64,000 nucleotides of DNA. Source: Oscillospiraceae bacterium. GTDB taxonomy: Bacteria > Bacillota > Clostridia > UMGS1810. The translations under genes and the position numbers were made by a program. The DNA lies in the NCBI GenBank assembly GCA_015068975.1, contig SVJM01000004.1:28498-92497 (forward strand), given 5' to 3'. The notes under the pieces were generated by a model. It searched no databases. It was not told where the DNA came from and saw only the letters and a list, made by a program, of their open reading frames with translations. Below, piece after piece: positions 1 to 9,446 of this stretch; position 1 is the first letter of the stretch, and the number at the start of each line of letters is the position of its first letter.

Positions 1-8
1 ATATTAAT

Positions 9-35
9 TCTCCTTTTTGGGAGTTTTGTTTTTTT
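9..35 (+). terminator. possible terminator of an upstream gene
   Basis: A short CTCC/GGAG hairpin with a T-rich loop is followed by a T-rich tract (TTTTGTTTTTTT). It would end a gene lying before the window. The stem is only 4-5 bp, so this is tentative. Confidence 0.35.
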
Positions 36-45
36 AAAAGTGTAA

Positions 46-74
46 TTGCATTTTGTATAAATATAGCATATAAT
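46..74 (+). promoter_or_regulatory. sigma-A-type promoter of the AraC gene
   Basis: TTGCAT at 46-51 and TATAAT at 69-74 with a 17-bp spacer, about 50 bp before the AraC start codon. Confidence 0.6.
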
Positions 75-124
75 ATAGAAAAATTAAAGGTAATAATATT
101 TTAAAAAATGGGAGATTTGTTTTT

Positions 125-931
125 ATGTTTGAATATTTACCCAATACTATTATGAAATATGAACTTCTGAGAATGAATATAACCGTTGAGGAAGCTACAT
201 ATGTGAAACTTGATAACGGATGGCGAAGAGAATGGATAAGCACATATCCCTTCACAAGAATATATCTTATAACCAATGGACAAGGGGAGATAGAATGCAA
301 CGGCAAAAGAATCATTCTCTATCCCGGAAACATATATATAATTCCCTCGGGGGCATATTTCAGATTTTTTTGTGATGATTATATGGAAAAACTGTATTTC
401 CATATCAAACTATTAAAATATGACGGAATGGATTTGCTGAGTGAACTTGGAGAATGTGTCATTCTCGCAAATCAGCAAAAAATCATAGATGATGCAGTGA
501 AGAACTATTATGATAAAGATATGCTTTCTGCAGTGAATCTTAAAACGATAATCTATAGTATCGTATCTTTGGCACTGGGGAATGTGAACAGACCTATAGA
601 GATCAAAAAGTATTCTCCTCTTACCAAACAGATTATAAGGTACATAGACGAAAATCTCACAAACGAACTTAATATAGAGAGGATATGTGAGCATACGTTT
701 GTGTCCAGGAGTAAGGTTCAGGCGGTGTTTTGTAATGAGGTGGGGATTCCTGTGGGCACATATATTAAGAAGCGACTTATAGAGAAGGCAGAAGAAATGC
801 TCAGAAAGACAGAATTTTCCTCAAAAGAAATAAGTAATATTTTGAAATTCTGCGATGAAAGTTACTTTGTAAGAGTCTTTAAGAAGGTGTATGGGATGAC
901 ACCCAAAAAATACAGAAAAATGATGGGATAA
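125..931 (+). CDS. AraC-family transcriptional regulator
   Basis: A 268-residue cytoplasmic regulator. Residues about 20-100 look like the cupin-type sugar-sensing domain of AraC proteins (RIYLITNGQGEIECNGKRI, then a YIIPSGAYFRF turn). Residues about 165-268 form the double helix-turn-helix (EISNILKFCDESYFVRVFKK, ending YGMTPKKYRK). GGGAGA lies 9 nt before the ATG. It precedes, on the same strand, a cluster ending in a GH78-like glycosidase, so a sugar or glycoside response is the natural inference; the ligand is not visible. The next gene has its own promoter, so this regulator is probably transcribed alone. The family call is secure, the target is not. Confidence 0.9.
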   Translation: MFEYLPNTIMKYELLRMNITVEEATYVKLDNGWRREWISTYPFTRIYLITNGQGEIECNGKRIILYPGNIYIIPSGAYFRFFCDDYMEKLYFHIKLLKYDGMDLLSELGECVILANQQKIIDDAVKNYYDKDMLSAVNLKTIIYSIVSLALGNVNRPIEIKKYSPLTKQIIRYIDENLTNELNIERICEHTFVSRSKVQAVFCNEVGIPVGTYIKKRLIEKAEEMLRKTEFSSKEISNILKFCDESYFVRVFKKVYGMTPKKYRKMMG

Positions 932-957
932 AAATCTCAGAGATTGCTTGGATTACA

Positions 958-986
958 TTGACTTAATGTGGGTATTGTGTTAAAAT
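958..986 (+). promoter_or_regulatory. promoter before the GNAT-like gene
   Basis: TTGACT at 958-963 and TAAAAT at 981-986 with a 17-bp spacer. It implies a leader of about 75 nt before the gene at 1069. Confidence 0.55.
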
Positions 987-1068
987 TTTTGTGTGAATGT
1001 AATACAGACAATGAATAATTTTTAATAAAGTTACTTCTGTGTGAAGTGATAAACACCGGGAGGTACAT

Positions 1069-1947
1069 ATGATAGCAAAAAATTTATTGTCAGATATTGG
1101 TTTTTCCGATGAAGATATAAAGGATTATCAATATTACAGAAGTATAGTCAGTGGAAAAATAGAAGAATATGCATACAACTATATGCACTCTGAGGACAGA
1201 TTGACAGACACCCTTGAGAAGGTGTCTTCGCTTAAAACAGACAAAATTCACGAATATACTGTACATCTTCTGTTTGTGCTTGAATGTACGGGATACCTTG
1301 AAGAACTTTATATAAAAAATAATATTTCTCTTGATATATTTGTCAATTCGATGAAAGATATTAAGTGCAAATTGAATGAATGCAGAATGGTCCACAATAT
1401 CTTTGGTACATTTGTGGCAAGTTGGTATGGGGGATTTTTCAGAATGAACAGGTTTGCTTTTGGCAGACTGCAGTTTGATTTGTGTAAGCACGAAGGTGAA
1501 AGTGTAACAGTATCGGGACATACATTAAATGAAGGTGATTTCTATCTGGGATGTCATATACCTTCATCAGGTCCGCTCCTTCCCGAACTTGTTGAAGATT
1601 CTTTTAGAATGGCATACGATACATACAAAGACAGACTAAGTGGCAACACATTGTTTATAAAATGCGGTACATATCTTTTTTATCCGCCCTTTGAAAGTGT
1701 GTTCGGAGAAGAGTCAAATACTGTCAGATTTGCAAAGTGTTTTGAACTGACCCAAGTGAAACAGGGTGAAACATTCAACGATGCATGGAGGATATTTGGT
1801 GAAGATTATAGAGGAATTACATCAGGCTTAAAAAGAGAAACATCACTTCAAAAAAAGTTCATTTCTTATATTGATAATGACGGTACCTTTGGTTTGGGTA
1901 TCGGATATGCTTTGTTTAACGGAAAAAGGATTATTACAAAAAGATAA
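1069..1947 (+). CDS. GNAT-like acyltransferase domain protein
   Basis: A 292-residue soluble protein matching my memory of the clostridial 'acyltransferase domain-containing' family with a GNAT-like C-terminal half. The most characteristic stretch is at residues about 125-170 (FRMNRFAFGRLQFDL, then GCHIPSSGPLLPELVEDS). The N-terminal helical part (1-110) has no motif I can assign. The start is an ATG behind GGGAGG (CCGGGAGGTACATATG). Acyl donor and acceptor are unknown. Members of this family often sit beside glycosidase clusters, as here, which may mean modification of a sugar or small molecule, but that is inference. Confidence 0.65.
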   Translation: MIAKNLLSDIGFSDEDIKDYQYYRSIVSGKIEEYAYNYMHSEDRLTDTLEKVSSLKTDKIHEYTVHLLFVLECTGYLEELYIKNNISLDIFVNSMKDIKCKLNECRMVHNIFGTFVASWYGGFFRMNRFAFGRLQFDLCKHEGESVTVSGHTLNEGDFYLGCHIPSSGPLLPELVEDSFRMAYDTYKDRLSGNTLFIKCGTYLFYPPFESVFGEESNTVRFAKCFELTQVKQGETFNDAWRIFGEDYRGITSGLKRETSLQKKFISYIDNDGTFGLGIGYALFNGKRIITKR

Positions 1948-1991
1948 AGGGTGAATATACTTTAAAGGAAATATGTCTATAGGAATTTTGA

Positions 1992-2020
1992 TTGACTGAC
2001 TGTATGAAAAGTGATATAAG
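1992..2020 (+). promoter_or_regulatory. promoter of the nitrilase/GGDEF/glycosidase cluster
   Basis: TTGACT at 1992-1997 and TATAAG at 2015-2020 with a 17-bp spacer, about 90 bp before the nitrilase-family start codon. Confidence 0.5.
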
Positions 2021-2115
2021 GTGCATAAATGACTATGAGACTTGAAGCTTGTAAATTGTACTTCGTGTATATAAGGCAATATTGCCGAATAGCTATGAAA
2101 AGGAGAGACAGATAA

Positions 2116-2925
2116 ATGTTAAGTGTAACTGTAATTCAACCAAAGTATTTCTCGGGAGAAAATCCTGATGAAAAAATATCTGAGTTTATCTTAAGAGAGT
2201 TGGAAAAAGTTCCGGAAGGCGGACTTATTGTAGCTCCCGAATATTCCAATGCAGGGGGGCTATCCGATGCGCAAAGTGAAATCAATGCAATGCCGCGTGC
2301 GGAAGTTATGTTAAAAAAAGCGTCAGAAATTGCAGAAAGAAAATCTGCGTATGTTGCAATAAATGTACTGGAGCGCCGAAATGAACAAATAAAGAACAGT
2401 ACATATTTGTTTGACAAAAAAGGGAAGGTTGCGTTTGTTTATGATAAGCAACATTTACCTCCTTCTGAAATAAAGCTGGGAGTATCAGCAGGAAATGGCT
2501 CAGGTAAGTGCCAGTGTCTTTGTGAACTGGACGGCATAAGATTTGCTTTTATGACCTGTTATGATGTGTATTTCAATGAGCAGATAGAGCACATTGCAAA
2601 AGAAAACGCAGATATTATTCTTATTCCCGGTTATCAGCGAGGAGAGCGTACCGATATCATTTGTGCACAAGCAAAGCTTACTGCATTCAGATGCAATGCA
2701 TATGTTGCAAGGTCTTCTTATTCTATGGACACTGATGAGAATGGCGGATGTTCAATGATTGTTGCTCCTGATGGAAAAATAATCAAAAACATTGGTAAGG
2801 ATATCGGAAGTATTTCAGCGACAATTGATCCTTTCGAAAAGTATATGCGTTCTGCAGGCTATGGAGAGGGTCTTGTGAAAAATAACGATTTCATATCCAA
2901 CGGACTGTGCCCTGAGGCATTTTAA
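2116..2925 (+). CDS. carbon-nitrogen hydrolase (nitrilase superfamily)
   Basis: A 269-residue cytoplasmic amidase-like enzyme. The Glu-Lys-Cys catalytic triad of the superfamily is visible: E42 in VAPEYSN, K111 in VYDKQHLPPSE and C148 in FMTCYDVYF. Length and motif spacing match single-domain amidases that hydrolyse C-N bonds of carboxamides or N-carbamoyl compounds; the substrate cannot be deduced. The start is ATG 2116 behind AAAGGAGAG. It probably opens a transcript that continues into the diguanylate cyclase, the nucleoside hydrolase and the GH78-like gene. The nucleoside hydrolase nearby could hint at nucleobase or N-glycoside salvage, but this is speculative. Confidence 0.85.
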   Translation: MLSVTVIQPKYFSGENPDEKISEFILRELEKVPEGGLIVAPEYSNAGGLSDAQSEINAMPRAEVMLKKASEIAERKSAYVAINVLERRNEQIKNSTYLFDKKGKVAFVYDKQHLPPSEIKLGVSAGNGSGKCQCLCELDGIRFAFMTCYDVYFNEQIEHIAKENADIILIPGYQRGERTDIICAQAKLTAFRCNAYVARSSYSMDTDENGGCSMIVAPDGKIIKNIGKDIGSISATIDPFEKYMRSAGYGEGLVKNNDFISNGLCPEAF

Positions 2926-2992
2926 GATACTATATGATATCTAAATTATTTTAATATGTGTTGGATATGTGACAAATGAAAAAAGATAAAGG

Positions 2993-3904
2993 ATGAATAC
3001 TATGATTTTGTTAATGGTATTTACAGCTAATATATTTTGTTTTCTGATGACAGCAATTTTGTGGAATTTTGCCAGAAAAACAGAACAAAAGAAAATATCC
3101 CACCTTGATTTGTCATTTATATCATTCATATCTGCGCTTATACTTACAACTGCTTCGGTTGTTGACGAAATGGTATCTCTTCATTGGTATATGTATGGCG
3201 TCAGCAATGTACTATTCTCAGTATGTATGGGTATATCGGGTTTCTTTTTTTCGCAATCGGTATTTGATGTATCGAAAAATGCAGGAAGCCTTAAAAGAAA
3301 TGTGGTATCTTCTTCGGTGATGCTTATATTTGGTTTGATAAGCGTTTGGTTCGTTAAGTATCGTATCAGGATAACTTTATATATATGGATTTTAGCAATG
3401 AGTTATTTTGTACTTAAAACTATGTATGCTAAAATATCTGTGGACAACCTTACCCGTCTTCATAACCGTTATGGTATGGATGAAGAAATCCGTGAACAGC
3501 TTCAGCAGTATGCTAAAGACAAAAATGATTCCTTTTATCTGATAGTATGCGATTTGGATAATTTTAAGCATATAAATGACACTTGGGGACATCTTGAGGG
3601 GGACAGAGCATTGATTCTCATTTCTTCCGCATTGCTTGAAGTATCGAAGGAATTTAACTCAAAAGTATTCAGAATCGGAGGAGACGAGTTTGTAATCATT
3701 ACGGATAAATCTGATGAAGGACTTGCATACAGGATTACAGAGAGAATCAAAGAACAGCTTGATAAGATAGATTTCCGTGATGATTTTAGGATAAAGATTA
3801 GTATGGGAGTTTCCCTCTATGACGGAAAAACTCGCATAAAGGACCTTCTTGAAAATGCTGATAAAAAGATGTACGAAGCAAAGATACTTGCAAAGGATTT
3901 ATAA
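2993..3904 (+). CDS. membrane-bound GGDEF diguanylate cyclase
   Basis: A 303-residue protein with four or five hydrophobic segments in residues 1-140, followed by a GGDEF domain (about 150-303) that would make cyclic di-GMP from two GTP. The domain entry motif DNLTRLHNR is at 151-159 and the active-site motif GGDEF at 229-233, both intact. The inhibitory RxxD I-site expected just before GGDEF is absent, so product feedback is probably weak. No EAL domain. ATG 2993 abuts an AAAGG sequence; ATG 3002 (MILLMVF) has better spacing and may be the true start. The next gene begins 10 bp after its stop, indicating cotranscription with nucleoside hydrolase and glycosidase. Confidence 0.9.
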   Translation: MNTMILLMVFTANIFCFLMTAILWNFARKTEQKKISHLDLSFISFISALILTTASVVDEMVSLHWYMYGVSNVLFSVCMGISGFFFSQSVFDVSKNAGSLKRNVVSSSVMLIFGLISVWFVKYRIRITLYIWILAMSYFVLKTMYAKISVDNLTRLHNRYGMDEEIREQLQQYAKDKNDSFYLIVCDLDNFKHINDTWGHLEGDRALILISSALLEVSKEFNSKVFRIGGDEFVIITDKSDEGLAYRITERIKEQLDKIDFRDDFRIKISMGVSLYDGKTRIKDLLENADKKMYEAKILAKDL

Positions 3905-3913
3905 GGAGAAAAA

Positions 3914-4801
3914 ATGAGAACATTTATACTTGGTACAGACTGGTGGACAGACTGTGATGATGCAGTTGCATTAAGGATGCTTTTTAAAGCCCACAATGAA
4001 AATAAAATCAAGCTTCTTGGTATTGGTATAAATGCCTGTATGGAGTATTCTGTCACATCTATGGAAGGCTTTATGAATCTTGAGGGCATATGTGACATTC
4101 CTCTCAGTATAGATATAAATGCTACAGACTTTGGAGGAAGACCACCATACCAGGAAAGGCTCTCCAAATATGCTGAAAAATACACTTCCAATAGTGATGT
4201 GGAAGATGCAGTAGAGATGTATCGCAGGATATTAAGCGAAATTGAGGGCAAAACTGAAATCATTGAAATAGGCTATCCTCAGGTCCTTGCAAATCTTTTG
4301 GAAAGTAAGCCTGATGATATATCAGACAAATTGGGATATGAGCTTGTCAAAGAAAAAGTCTCAAAGATATGGATGATGGCAGGCAAGTGGGATGAGGACA
4401 AAGGACTTGAAAACAATTTCAGGAGAAATCCTCGTTCAAGAGAAGCATCACACAGATTTCTTAAAGCCTGTCCCGTACCAATCACATTTCTCGGTTGGGA
4501 AGTAGGATATGATGTAATAACCGGTGGAAAGCTTTCGAAAGATGACCATTTGTATCAGGTGCTGTCTGATCACAAATCCTATGAGGGAAGAATGTCCTGG
4601 GATCCTATGCTTATGTTACTTGCTCTGATTGGGGATGAAGAGAAGGCAGGCTATGATACAGTTACAGGTACAGCTTATGTAGATATTGATACAGGAGCAA
4701 ACAGCTTTATAGTAGATCCATCAGGGCTTCATAAATATGTGATTAAGAAAAGAGAAAATGACTATTACAAGACAGAGATTGACTCTCTTCTGGAAAGGTA
4801 A
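3914..4801 (+). CDS. nucleoside hydrolase (IunH superfamily)
   Basis: A 295-residue enzyme of the inosine-uridine-preferring nucleoside hydrolase superfamily, which cleaves N-glycosidic bonds using a calcium-binding aspartate cluster. The N-terminal cluster is a variant, GTDWWTDCDDAVAL (D9, D13, D15, D16), rather than the classical DxDPGxDD. A C-terminal SWDPMLMLLALIGD resembles the family's conserved late motif. The unusual cluster and the setting next to a GH78-like enzyme make a non-nucleoside N- or O-glycoside possible. Start ATG behind AAGGAG, 10 bp after the GGDEF gene; the following gene starts 2 bp after its stop, so the three are clearly one operon. Confidence 0.85.
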   Translation: MRTFILGTDWWTDCDDAVALRMLFKAHNENKIKLLGIGINACMEYSVTSMEGFMNLEGICDIPLSIDINATDFGGRPPYQERLSKYAEKYTSNSDVEDAVEMYRRILSEIEGKTEIIEIGYPQVLANLLESKPDDISDKLGYELVKEKVSKIWMMAGKWDEDKGLENNFRRNPRSREASHRFLKACPVPITFLGWEVGYDVITGGKLSKDDHLYQVLSDHKSYEGRMSWDPMLMLLALIGDEEKAGYDTVTGTAYVDIDTGANSFIVDPSGLHKYVIKKRENDYYKTEIDSLLER

Positions 4802-4803
4802 CG

Positions 4804-6798
4804 ATGACATATATGAGAACTTTTACAGGTAAATGGATAACAAATAAGGATTTTTATGATTTAAAGCCAATAAATGTTTTTCATAAGGCAGAAGAACCAT
4901 TTGAATATACACCAAGAGAAGAAATCCAGAATAAGCACATTCTCTTTCGTTGTGAATTTACACTGGATGATATAAATGGTACAAAAATATTTATTAGTGC
5001 AGACGATTATTATAAGCTTTATATAAACGGAAAATTTGTATCTATGGGACCTTGTCCCGGATATAATTTTGAATACTATTACAACGAAATAGATATTTCT
5101 GATTTTGTAACTGTGGGTAAAAATACCATTGCAGTACATACATATTATCAGGGACTTATAAACAGAGCATGGGTGTCAGGTGACGAAAGACATGGTCTTA
5201 TATTTGATATAGAAAACAATGATAAGGTGATTCTTTCAAGTTGCGAAAGTGTGAAGTGTAAATATCACACAGGTTTTTCTTCTCTTGGGCTTTTGGGGTA
5301 TCAGACTGCATTCAGAGAGTGTTATGATGCAGGATGTGATGAGGCTGGTTTTGAAAAAGAGGATTTCGATGATTCAGACTGGGACAAATCATATATTAAG
5401 ACATATGATGATTATACACTTGTGCCTCAGCCGGTAAAACCACTTGTTGTATATAACAAAAAGCCTGTAATAAGCGAAAGAAAAGATAATAAGATATTTC
5501 TTGATTTTGGTCAGGAAATGGTGGGATATCTTACATTTAAGGCAAAAGGCAAAAAGGGAAGTAAGATTACCCTTCATTTCTCTGAAGAATTAAATGATGA
5601 CGGATCTCCTCGCTATGAGTTAAGATGCAACTGCATCTACGAAGAAGAGATGATACTTTCAGGAAAAGAAGATATCTTAAATCAGTATGACTACAAAGCC
5701 TTCAGATATGCTGAGATTATATTTGATGAAGGCACAGAAATAGATAATGACAGTATAGAATTTATCGTAAGACATTATCCCTATGAAGAAAAGGTGTTCA
5801 ATATAAAGGATGAAAAACTTGCACCCATAGTAAAACTGTGCCTTGCCTCTGTTAAGTACGGTACACAGGAAGTATATATGGATTGCCCTACAAGAGAAAA
5901 AGGACAGTATATATGCGACTGCGGACTTATCGGCTTAAGCCATATTGTGGCAACAGGGGATAATGCTATGTTTAAGAAATTTCTTTACAACATTGCATCA
6001 TCGGATTTTATCTGCAAGGGTCTTATGACAGAAGCACCATGCTCACATATGCAGGAGATAGCAGATTATTCCCTGCAGTTTTCATTCTTTGTATGGAAAT
6101 ACTATGAAATGACAGGTGACAAAGAAACCTTAAAGGATATGTTGCCTGTATGTGAAGGTGTATGGGAATACTTCAAAAAATATGAAACAAAAGAGGGACT
6201 TATAGAAAGTGTTACAGAAAAGTGGAATATGGTTGACTGGCCAAAGAACTTAAGGGATGATTATGACTTCCCTATAGAAAAACCTATCGGACCGGGACTA
6301 CACAATGTAATCAATGCATTCTATATCGGACTTCTTGTTTACATTGACAAGATTTATGATGAACTTGGTATAGACAAAAAGACTGATGCAGAATCAAAGA
6401 AAAAAGCCTTTATCAATGCTTTTTACAATAAGGATACACATCTCTATAATGACAGTGAAAGTTCCACTCATTCTGCAATTCATTCAAATGTGTTGCCACT
6501 TCTTTTTGATATTATTCCTGATGATGAGTGTAAGGGAAATATCCTTAATATGATTGATGAAAAGAGACTTACCAAGTGCAATTTCTTTATGGGTGCATTT
6601 ATGCTCTTTGCGTTGCAGAAAGAAGGAGAGAAGGAATTACTATACAATATCATAACTGATGAGAGAGCATGGGTAAATATGCTTAAGGAAGGTGCTACCA
6701 CTACCTTTGAAGCATGGGGTAAGGAGCAAAAATGGAATACATCATTGTGTCATCCTGTTGGAGCAATACCTCTGATATTTCTTGATGACATAAATTGA
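4804..6798 (+). CDS. GH78-like alpha-L-rhamnosidase family protein
   Basis: A 664-residue protein with the architecture of bacterial alpha-L-rhamnosidases: an N-terminal beta-sandwich (ISADDYYKLYINGKFVSMGP, about residues 60-85, typical of the family's sugar-binding sandwich), a middle beta domain (FLDFGQEMVGYLTFKAKGKK) and a C-terminal alpha/alpha six-hairpin barrel. The catalytic-region motif, canonically DCPQRDERxGW, appears as DCPTREKGQY at D360-Y369, keeping the DCP and one acidic residue (E365). No signal peptide, so cytoplasmic. ATG 4804 is behind GGAAAGG at the end of the preceding gene. A strong terminator follows. The changed motif means rhamnosidase activity is likely but not certain. 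Confidence 0.8.
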   Translation: MTYMRTFTGKWITNKDFYDLKPINVFHKAEEPFEYTPREEIQNKHILFRCEFTLDDINGTKIFISADDYYKLYINGKFVSMGPCPGYNFEYYYNEIDISDFVTVGKNTIAVHTYYQGLINRAWVSGDERHGLIFDIENNDKVILSSCESVKCKYHTGFSSLGLLGYQTAFRECYDAGCDEAGFEKEDFDDSDWDKSYIKTYDDYTLVPQPVKPLVVYNKKPVISERKDNKIFLDFGQEMVGYLTFKAKGKKGSKITLHFSEELNDDGSPRYELRCNCIYEEEMILSGKEDILNQYDYKAFRYAEIIFDEGTEIDNDSIEFIVRHYPYEEKVFNIKDEKLAPIVKLCLASVKYGTQEVYMDCPTREKGQYICDCGLIGLSHIVATGDNAMFKKFLYNIASSDFICKGLMTEAPCSHMQEIADYSLQFSFFVWKYYEMTGDKETLKDMLPVCEGVWEYFKKYETKEGLIESVTEKWNMVDWPKNLRDDYDFPIEKPIGPGLHNVINAFYIGLLVYIDKIYDELGIDKKTDAESKKKAFINAFYNKDTHLYNDSESSTHSAIHSNVLPLLFDIIPDDECKGNILNMIDEKRLTKCNFFMGAFMLFALQKEGEKELLYNIITDERAWVNMLKEGATTTFEAWGKEQKWNTSLCHPVGAIPLIFLDDIN

Positions 6799-6804
6799 CT
6801 TTTT

Positions 6805-6840
6805 GGGTTGTGACATAACAAATGTCGCAGCCCTTTTTTT
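6805..6840 (+). terminator. terminator after the GH78-like gene
   Basis: GGGTTGTGACAT pairs with ATGTCGCAGCCC (two G-U pairs) across a 5-nt loop and is followed by seven T. Confidence 0.9.
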
Positions 6841-6992
6841 GCTAAATTACAGAAAAACACTGGTTTAACTTGAAATAAAAGGCAATATTTTTGTAATATG
6901 TAGCGATATTTGAATATTTTTTGTTTTATTGTGTTGTATTGTAAATATATAACAAAAATAAACAACAAAAAATCATTTGTGCATATCAATAT

Positions 6993-7020
6993 TTGAAAAG
7001 TATTCGATATATTTGATAAT
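6993..7020 (+). promoter_or_regulatory. possible promoter of the first GH10 gene
   Basis: TTGAAA at 6993-6998 and GATAAT at 7015-7020 with a 16-bp spacer, in a very A+T-rich 290-bp gap that otherwise holds only the preceding terminator. Plausible but not unique in such sequence. Confidence 0.35.
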
Positions 7021-7088
7021 ATTTGCAAACTTTTGTTCAATTATTTAATATATACTTTAACTACAATATACATAAAAGGAGGAAGATT

Positions 7089-9389
7089 ATGAAAAAAGTA
7101 ATTTGCTTATTTTTGACAATGATAATGATTGCTTCATCATTTGTATTCACAGCACTTGCAGATGATGGCATAAAAATCCTTATCGACGGTGAGAAAAAGA
7201 CCTTTGATTCTATGCCGGTTATTGTTAATTCAAGAACACTTGTACCTATGCGTGGTATATTTGAAGCATTTCGTACAGTGATTGAATGGGATGATGCTTC
7301 AAAGACAGTATCTGCAAAAGCAAATGGGTCGGTTATTACTCTTAAAATCGGAGATGAAAATGCTGTAGTTAATGGCAAAACAATTCAGCTTGACTGTCCT
7401 GCTCAGATTATAAACGACCGAACAATGGTTCCTGTAAGATTTGTTGCAGAAACATTGGGGTGCAAGGTTGATTGGGATGACGGTACAAGAACAGTAATCA
7501 TCAATAAGGGGGATTACGATTTTGTTCGTCCCGGTATGAAGGCACTTGTAAGTGACGTGCATAGAAATGTTCCTACAGAATTTACAAAGTCAAATGATAT
7601 GAATGATATTCTTCATTTTGAAAAGCCTCCAATCGAAGAACAGGAAAAGGTATACAATGAGCTTAAGCCAAAGGGTGAAGTGGTTTGTGACAATGATGAG
7701 TTCCTTCAGGAATTCAGCGTAAAAGGTGCAGGACATGGTTCTTATGAAGTAGTTAATGTGGAAGGTCAATCCTTTGACAGGGCATTGAGAATTACAAGTA
7801 AAGCGGCTTTAAGCAATCCTGCTGATTTTATTGTAAAATCCACCGCTACTCCCGAAAAGGTTCCGGGCGAGGGAGTAAAAAAAGAGGATGCACTTCTTCT
7901 TGCATTCCGTATGAGATGTGTTGATGGGGGTGACGAAACAGGAACAGCTAAAGTTCTTGTTCAGGTAGAGGAGCTTAAAACAGGAAAATTCAGAAAGGCA
8001 GTATTTGATGTATGTTATGCAGGTAAGGATTGGGAAATGGTTTACTTCCCGTTTAAGCCGCAGGTAGACGCAACCTCAATAGGTATCAGAGCAGGTTACC
8101 ATGCACAGACAGTAGAAATCGGAGGATTTGAGATCATCAACTTTGGTCCCGATTATGACAAGGGCTCACTTCCATCCACAGCAAACAACTTCCCCGAATT
8201 AAAGCCGGGAGCTAAGTGGAGAACAGAGGCTTTTGACAGAATAGAAAAGAACAGAAAAGGTGACTTCACAGTTGTAGTCAAGGACAAAAGCGGCAACGTT
8301 ATCCCTGATGCAGATGTAGAGCTTGATATGTTTGAGCACGAGTTTCAGTTCGGTACAGCTATTAATGGTAATGTAAAAGCCAACGAGGAATATCATAAGG
8401 CTATGAACAAAGAGTTCAACACTATTGTTCTTGAGCACAATATGAAATGGCATCCTTATGAAGAGAAGCCTTCGAGAGCTCAGAATCAGGTTGAGCTCGC
8501 AATCAAGCATGGTATCAAATACGTAAGAGGCCATGCTATGATCTGGGAAAAGCCACAGGGCGGCAACAAGTCAGCCTGGATTACACCCAAAGAGCTTTTT
8601 GAAGAGCCAAATATTTCAAACAAAGAGCTTATAATGGAAAGATCAAAAAAACTTATCCACACAATGGCAAAGGACGAACACTTCTACAACGTGGTAACTG
8701 ATTGGGACGTTGTAAATGAATGTATGGGTTATGATGCCTTCAGAAAGGTTCACGGAAACAGCCTTCTTAAATACTGGTTTGACGAAGCAAGAAAAGCTGT
8801 AAACCCTGAAGCAGAGCTTTATTATAATGAATCCACCGGTATATGGCAGCCTGAATTCTGGGATATGCTTGATGTATTTGAAAAAGAAAATGTTGACTAT
8901 GACGGTATTGGCATCCAGTCGCATTATGATTGGTTTTTTAAGACACCGGTTGAAATGGTTGAATTCTATGATAAAATTGTAGAAAGGACAGGAAAGAGAC
9001 TTAAAGCAACAGAATTTTCCTGTTCAATAAATGACCCGGTATTCCAGGCAAACTTTGTAAGAGATGCTATGATTGCCGTCTTTGCTGAAGAAAATATGGA
9101 TGGCTTCCTTATGTGGGGGTTCTGGAATGGCTCACTTTATGCGGAGTTTTCACCAATGTACAATTATGACTGGACACTCAACGATGCAGGAAGAGTTTAT
9201 GAAGATCTTGTTTACAATAAGTGGTGGACAAGAGATGCTAAGGCGAAAACAGACAGCGAAGGTAAAGCAACCATCAGAGGCTTCTACGGAGATTATGATG
9301 TAAAAGTGACTTGTAACGGTGCGGAAAAGAACCTTATGGCATCATTCCATAAAAATTACGAAAACGTACTTGAAATAATAGTAGAATAA
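7089..9389 (+). CDS. secreted GH10 xylanase-like enzyme with stalk domain
   Basis: A 766-residue exported enzyme. The start is ATG 7089, set by AGGAGGAAG just upstream; an open upstream extension lacks a ribosome site. Order: signal peptide (1-24, cleavage near TALA-DDG); copper amine oxidase N-terminal-like 'stalk' domain (about 27-140, containing VNSRTLVPMRGIFEAF and NDRTMVPVRFVAETLG); CBM4/9/22-like beta-sandwich (about 190-355); GH10 barrel (about 410-705) with acid/base E544 in WDVVNE and nucleophile E642 in KATEFS; a small C-terminal beta domain (715-766). GH10 enzymes hydrolyse beta-1,4-xylan. The barrel is divergent, so the exact glycan is open. Two paralogues lie at 12328 and 45992. 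Confidence 0.9.
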   Translation: MKKVICLFLTMIMIASSFVFTALADDGIKILIDGEKKTFDSMPVIVNSRTLVPMRGIFEAFRTVIEWDDASKTVSAKANGSVITLKIGDENAVVNGKTIQLDCPAQIINDRTMVPVRFVAETLGCKVDWDDGTRTVIINKGDYDFVRPGMKALVSDVHRNVPTEFTKSNDMNDILHFEKPPIEEQEKVYNELKPKGEVVCDNDEFLQEFSVKGAGHGSYEVVNVEGQSFDRALRITSKAALSNPADFIVKSTATPEKVPGEGVKKEDALLLAFRMRCVDGGDETGTAKVLVQVEELKTGKFRKAVFDVCYAGKDWEMVYFPFKPQVDATSIGIRAGYHAQTVEIGGFEIINFGPDYDKGSLPSTANNFPELKPGAKWRTEAFDRIEKNRKGDFTVVVKDKSGNVIPDADVELDMFEHEFQFGTAINGNVKANEEYHKAMNKEFNTIVLEHNMKWHPYEEKPSRAQNQVELAIKHGIKYVRGHAMIWEKPQGGNKSAWITPKELFEEPNISNKELIMERSKKLIHTMAKDEHFYNVVTDWDVVNECMGYDAFRKVHGNSLLKYWFDEARKAVNPEAELYYNESTGIWQPEFWDMLDVFEKENVDYDGIGIQSHYDWFFKTPVEMVEFYDKIVERTGKRLKATEFSCSINDPVFQANFVRDAMIAVFAEENMDGFLMWGFWNGSLYAEFSPMYNYDWTLNDAGRVYEDLVYNKWWTRDAKAKTDSEGKATIRGFYGDYDVKVTCNGAEKNLMASFHKNYENVLEIIVE

Positions 9390-9446
9390 ATAACCTTCAA
9401 AGGGTGGAGTTTTTTTAAGTATCATTAAGTTAAGAGTTTATCGGTC

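Noticed and set aside
7023..7088. 22-codon extension of the first GH10 protein
   Set aside because: It would put a non-hydrophobic stretch before the signal peptide; AGGAGG marks ATG 7089 instead.
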